Shown: piece by piece, positions 61,344 to 64,000 of the stretch
Layout: every line of letters starts with the position of its first letter
Position numbering within the stretch: the stretch's first letter is position 1
Source: Rugosimonospora acidiphila
GTDB taxonomy: Bacteria; Actinomycetota; Actinomycetes; Mycobacteriales; Micromonosporaceae
Direction of reading: 5' to 3'
Assembly: GCF_039543385.1 (NCBI RefSeq)
Contig: NZ_BAABJQ010000002.1
Location: 518,382-582,381 of the forward strand
DNA: 64,000 nt
Notes under the pieces: model-generated
Seen by the model: the letters and a program-made list of their open reading frames with translations, nothing else
Database searches by the model: none
What the model was told of the DNA's origin: nothing
Position numbers and translations under genes: made by a program

Positions 61344-63467
61344 ATGCCGGAGGCCAGCACGCCGTTCGGTTGGTCGTGGCAGCACGGGCCGATACGCCTG
61401 CGCTTCGAGGTGCGCGCCGACGGTACCGTCCGGCTGCGCTGGATGAACGACCTGCCCGGGGAAGCCGCCGGCGCCGGCCTGCCCCCGCTGGACATCCTCA
61501 CCGTGGCCGACGGTCGCGGCTGGTCCGGCTTCCGGTACGTCGAGTCGACCCTCGGCGCCCGCATGCGCTACCGGACCCACCAGGAGAGCACCGACGGTGG
61601 GTGGCGCGAGCACCTGCTGTCCATGGAGGATCCGGAGACCGGTCTGCGCGCCGACCTCGTCCTGCGGGCGGCCGCCGGCCTCGGTGTGCTGCGATCGTTC
61701 GTTCGGCTTCACCACGGCGGCACCGAGCCGGTGGTGTTGGAGGCGGTGACCTCCCTGGTCGCCGCGGGCCTGCCCGGCCTCGACCCGACCGGTCTCGAGG
61801 ACATCGACGTGTATTGGGCGGACAACGACTGGCTCGCCGAGAACCGCTGGCAGCGACGCCCGGCCCGTGACCTACTGCCCGACGTGGACGCCGCGCGCCG
61901 TCCGGTCCCGCCCTGCGGCTGTTTCGCGCGCACCGGGGAGGGCAGCTGGTCGACCGGGCGACACCTGCCGATGGGCGCGCTGGTCAACCGCCGCGACGGG
62001 CACACCTGGCTCTGGCAGATCGAACACAACGGCGCCTGGCACTGGCAGGTCGGCGAGCACCGCGGCGGGCTGTACCTGGCGCTGCTCGGACCGACCAGCG
62101 CCGAACACCAGTGGCGGCTGCAGCTGCGGCCGGGTGAGTCGTTCGAGACGGTACCGGTCGCGGTGGCGGTGGCGGACGGCGGCTTCGACGCCGCGGTGGC
62201 CGACCTGACTCGCTACCGCCGGGCGCTACGCCGGCCACATCCGGATCACACCAGGCTGCCGGTCGTGTTCAACGACTACATGAACACCCTGATGGGTGAC
62301 CCCACGACCGAACGACTGCTGCCACTGATCGACGCGGCCGCCAGGGCCGGGGCCGAGTACTTCTGCGTCGACGCCGGCTGGTACGCCGAGACGGGTGAGG
62401 ACTGGTGGGGCACGGTCGGCGCGTGGCGGCCATCGCGGTCGCGCTTTCCCGGCGGCATCGGTGAGATCCTGGACCGCATCCGCGCCGCGGGCATGGTCCC
62501 CGGGCTGTGGCTGGAGCCGGAGGCCGTCGGGGTGAGCAGCCCGGTCGCCGGGCAGTTGCCGGCCGAGGCGTTCTTCCGGCGGGCGGGCGTCCGCGTGCGG
62601 GAGAACGGGCGGTACCACCTCGACCTGAGCCACCCCGCGGCCGTGGCACACCTTGACGAGGTGGTCGACCGCTTGGTGGCGGAGCTGGGCATCGGATACC
62701 TGAAGCTCGACTACAACCTCAACATCCAGTCGGGGACCGAGTCGCACGGCGCGAGCGCCGGGGCCGGCCTGCTCGGGCACAACCGCGCCCTGCTGCGCTG
62801 GCTGGACGCCGTGCTCGACCGGCACCCGCACCTGGTGATCGAGAACTGCGCCTCCGGCGCGATGCGGTCCGACCCGGCGATGCTCTCCCGCCTTCAGCTG
62901 CAGTCCACCAGCGACCAGCAGGACCCGCTGCGGTACCCGCCCATCGCCGCGGCGGCGCCAGCGCTGATTCCTCCGGAGCAGTGCGGCAACTGGGCCTACC
63001 CGCAGCCGACCCACACGGCCGACGAGATCGGCTTTACCCTGTGCACCGCGATGCTCGGGCGGTTGTATCTGTCCGGTCACCTGAATCGTATGGACCCCGG
63101 CCAGTTCGCGCTGGTGTCGAGGGCGGTCGAGGTCTACAAGCGCCTCCGGCCGGTGCTGGCGGACGCGGTGCCGTTCTGGCCGAGCGGGCTGCCCCAATGG
63201 GACGACGCGTCGGTGTCGCTCGGCATGCGCTCGCCCGAGGTGAGCTACGTGGTCGTCTGGTGCCGGGCGACCAGCGGGCTGGAGGCGTGGCTGGCCCTCC
63301 CCCACCTCGCCGGCGACGAGATGCGCACCGAGGTGCTCTTCCCGCCCCACCGGGACGTCCGGCCGTACTGGGACGCCGGAGCCGGGCGATTGCGGGTACG
63401 CCTGGCCGCCGCGCCGTCCGCGTGCCTGATCGCACTGCACAAGGATCAGAACGCGGCCCGCCCGTAG
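61344..63467 (+). CDS. GH36-family alpha-galactosidase
   Basis: 707 aa, cytosolic. N-terminal beta-supersandwich (1-295), TIM barrel (about 305-620) and C-terminal beta domain. Key blocks: VVFNDYMNTLMGDPTTERLL, YFCVDAGWYAETGEDWWGTV, GMVPGLWLEPEAVGVSSPVA. Nucleophile Asp456 in GYLKLDYNLN (the K-x-D-x-N motif) and acid/base Asp524 in QSTSDQQDPLRYP. Hydrolyses terminal alpha-1,6-galactosides, or related alpha-linked sugars in some members. ATG 61344 has GGAGG 8 nt upstream. It probably cuts imported oligosaccharides inside the cell. Confidence 0.93.
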   Translation: MPEASTPFGWSWQHGPIRLRFEVRADGTVRLRWMNDLPGEAAGAGLPPLDILTVADGRGWSGFRYVESTLGARMRYRTHQESTDGGWREHLLSMEDPETGLRADLVLRAAAGLGVLRSFVRLHHGGTEPVVLEAVTSLVAAGLPGLDPTGLEDIDVYWADNDWLAENRWQRRPARDLLPDVDAARRPVPPCGCFARTGEGSWSTGRHLPMGALVNRRDGHTWLWQIEHNGAWHWQVGEHRGGLYLALLGPTSAEHQWRLQLRPGESFETVPVAVAVADGGFDAAVADLTRYRRALRRPHPDHTRLPVVFNDYMNTLMGDPTTERLLPLIDAAARAGAEYFCVDAGWYAETGEDWWGTVGAWRPSRSRFPGGIGEILDRIRAAGMVPGLWLEPEAVGVSSPVAGQLPAEAFFRRAGVRVRENGRYHLDLSHPAAVAHLDEVVDRLVAELGIGYLKLDYNLNIQSGTESHGASAGAGLLGHNRALLRWLDAVLDRHPHLVIENCASGAMRSDPAMLSRLQLQSTSDQQDPLRYPPIAAAAPALIPPEQCGNWAYPQPTHTADEIGFTLCTAMLGRLYLSGHLNRMDPGQFALVSRAVEVYKRLRPVLADAVPFWPSGLPQWDDASVSLGMRSPEVSYVVVWCRATSGLEAWLALPHLAGDEMRTEVLFPPHRDVRPYWDAGAGRLRVRLAAAPSACLIALHKDQNAARP

Positions 63468-63660
63468 CGCAGGGAGAGACTTATGGCGTCATGGAAGCCC
63501 CCTCCAAAGGCTCGAGCCGGGCACCGAACTGGCGCACTCCTCCGCATCGGTGCGGTCAGCCAGGCTGACCGGTGGCCACCTATCCCGGTCGCGATCAAGT
63601 GGAAGGTCGCGACCGGGGTGGACTTGTCCGCTCAGCACCGATGACCAGGAAGTTCCAACC

Positions 63661-63686
63661 CCGCTCATCACATAGGTGATCAGCGG
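63661..63686. terminator. Bidirectional hairpin between GH36 and the XRE gene
   Basis: CCGCTCATCAC (63661-63671) pairs with 63676-63686 with one mismatch and a 4-nt loop, in the region between two convergent genes. Confidence 0.5.
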
Positions 63687-63716
63687 GAAGGCCACCGTGC
63701 CAACGTGCGGCCTCCA

Positions 63717-64000
63717 TCAGACCCGGTCGGGCCCTAAGGCAATCGCGTCAGGCTGTGACGCGGCCCAGGAGGCGAGCAGTTCAAGGCCGTCGCCGGAGGG
63801 GGTACCCGGCTCGGCGGAGTAGGTCATGATCGTCAAGGTCTCGTCGCTCGCCAGCTGGAGCCCTTCGTAGGCCAGGTCCAGTTCGCCGACGACGGGGTGG
63901 TAGAAGCGTTTCGTGCCGTGGCGGTGCACGTAGACGTCTTGGGCCGCCCACCAGGTACGGAAGCTGTCGCTGTGCATCGACAGCTCGCCGACCAGGTTCA
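63717..64000 (-). CDS. XRE-family regulator with MmyB-like ligand-binding domain (partial)
   Basis: Only the last about 94 codons are in the window; the gene continues past 64000. NLVGELSMHSDSFRTWWAAQ, then DVYVHRHGTKRFYHPVVGEL and DLAYEGLQLASDETLTIMTY are the conserved end of the MmyB-like (PAS-type) domain found C-terminal to a helix-turn-helix in many actinobacterial XRE regulators. Convergent with the GH36 gene. Confidence 0.85.
   Translation of the reverse strand, partial: NLVGELSMHSDSFRTWWAAQDVYVHRHGTKRFYHPVVGELDLAYEGLQLASDETLTIMTYSAEPGTPSGDGLELLASWAASQPDAIALGPDRV

Noticed and set aside
63483..63644. 53-codon frame after GH36 with a GGGAGAG box
   Set aside because: The product is not recognisable and ends just before the hairpin; probably chance or a gene relic.

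Overview
The window is very GC-rich, uses many GTG starts, and carries actinobacterial families: a Kgd-type 2-oxoglutarate enzyme, an AfsR/SARP regulator, an ECF41 sigma factor, an F420-reductase remnant and Tat-secreted carbohydrate enzymes. A filamentous actinomycete is therefore the likely source. Micromonosporaceae is my best guess, but no rRNA or tRNA gene is present to confirm it.

Left part (1-20 kb): a patchwork of small, mostly unlinked genes among decayed DNA. It holds an IS5 remnant and a GT1 glycosyltransferase with no Shine-Dalgarno; a fascin-like secreted lectin; a lipoprotein; an S41 peptidase; a MarR/DUF998 pair; an N-terminally short kgd; a truncated TetR gene beside two perfect operators; a hemerythrin; an ahpD-ECF41 pair with a textbook ECF41 promoter; ABM monooxygenase and AraC; a broken MFS transporter; a YbaB/lipoprotein operon; and a HAD phosphatase.

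Middle (20-37 kb): a 1124-residue subtilase, a proline-rich membrane protein and small secreted proteins alternate with wreckage. The wreckage includes TPP-enzyme and Gfo/Idh ends, an F420 reductase pseudogene beside an intact HxlR regulator, a TnpB remnant, an IS701-type element with terminal repeats, an IS5 remnant, and an ORF that joins a WecB fragment to a tyrosine-recombinase end. A TetR gene here has a 54-bp inverted repeat in front of it and a 19-residue lysine-rich micro-ORF overlapping its end.

Region 37-48.5 kb is the most distinctive. A receptor kinase and a convergent one-pass membrane protein are followed by an SDP-like toxin locus in the order sdpC, 25-codon leader ORF, sdpA, sdpB. 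Next come a divergent Calx-beta-like secreted protein, a SARP/NB-ARC/TPR regulator, a MocR-type regulator lacking its PLP lysine, and a DCC thiol oxidoreductase. Heptamer direct repeats with 4-bp spacers (SARP-type operators) lie in the sdpC/Calx-beta divergent promoter and again in the SARP/MocR divergent promoter. I infer one antimicrobial-peptide regulon.

Region 48.7-63.5 kb is a complete-looking sugar-utilisation locus. A leftward operon runs from a GntR regulator through two coupled proteins of unknown function, a 1407-residue Tat-exported beta-helix enzyme (GH141-like), an ABC sugar importer (binding protein and two permeases, no ATPase) and an aldo/keto reductase of the fucose/threo-aldose dehydrogenase type. 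Divergent from it are an (alpha/alpha)6-barrel-like putative glycosidase, a truncated Gfo/Idh stub and a GH36 alpha-galactosidase. The window ends inside an MmyB-type XRE regulator.
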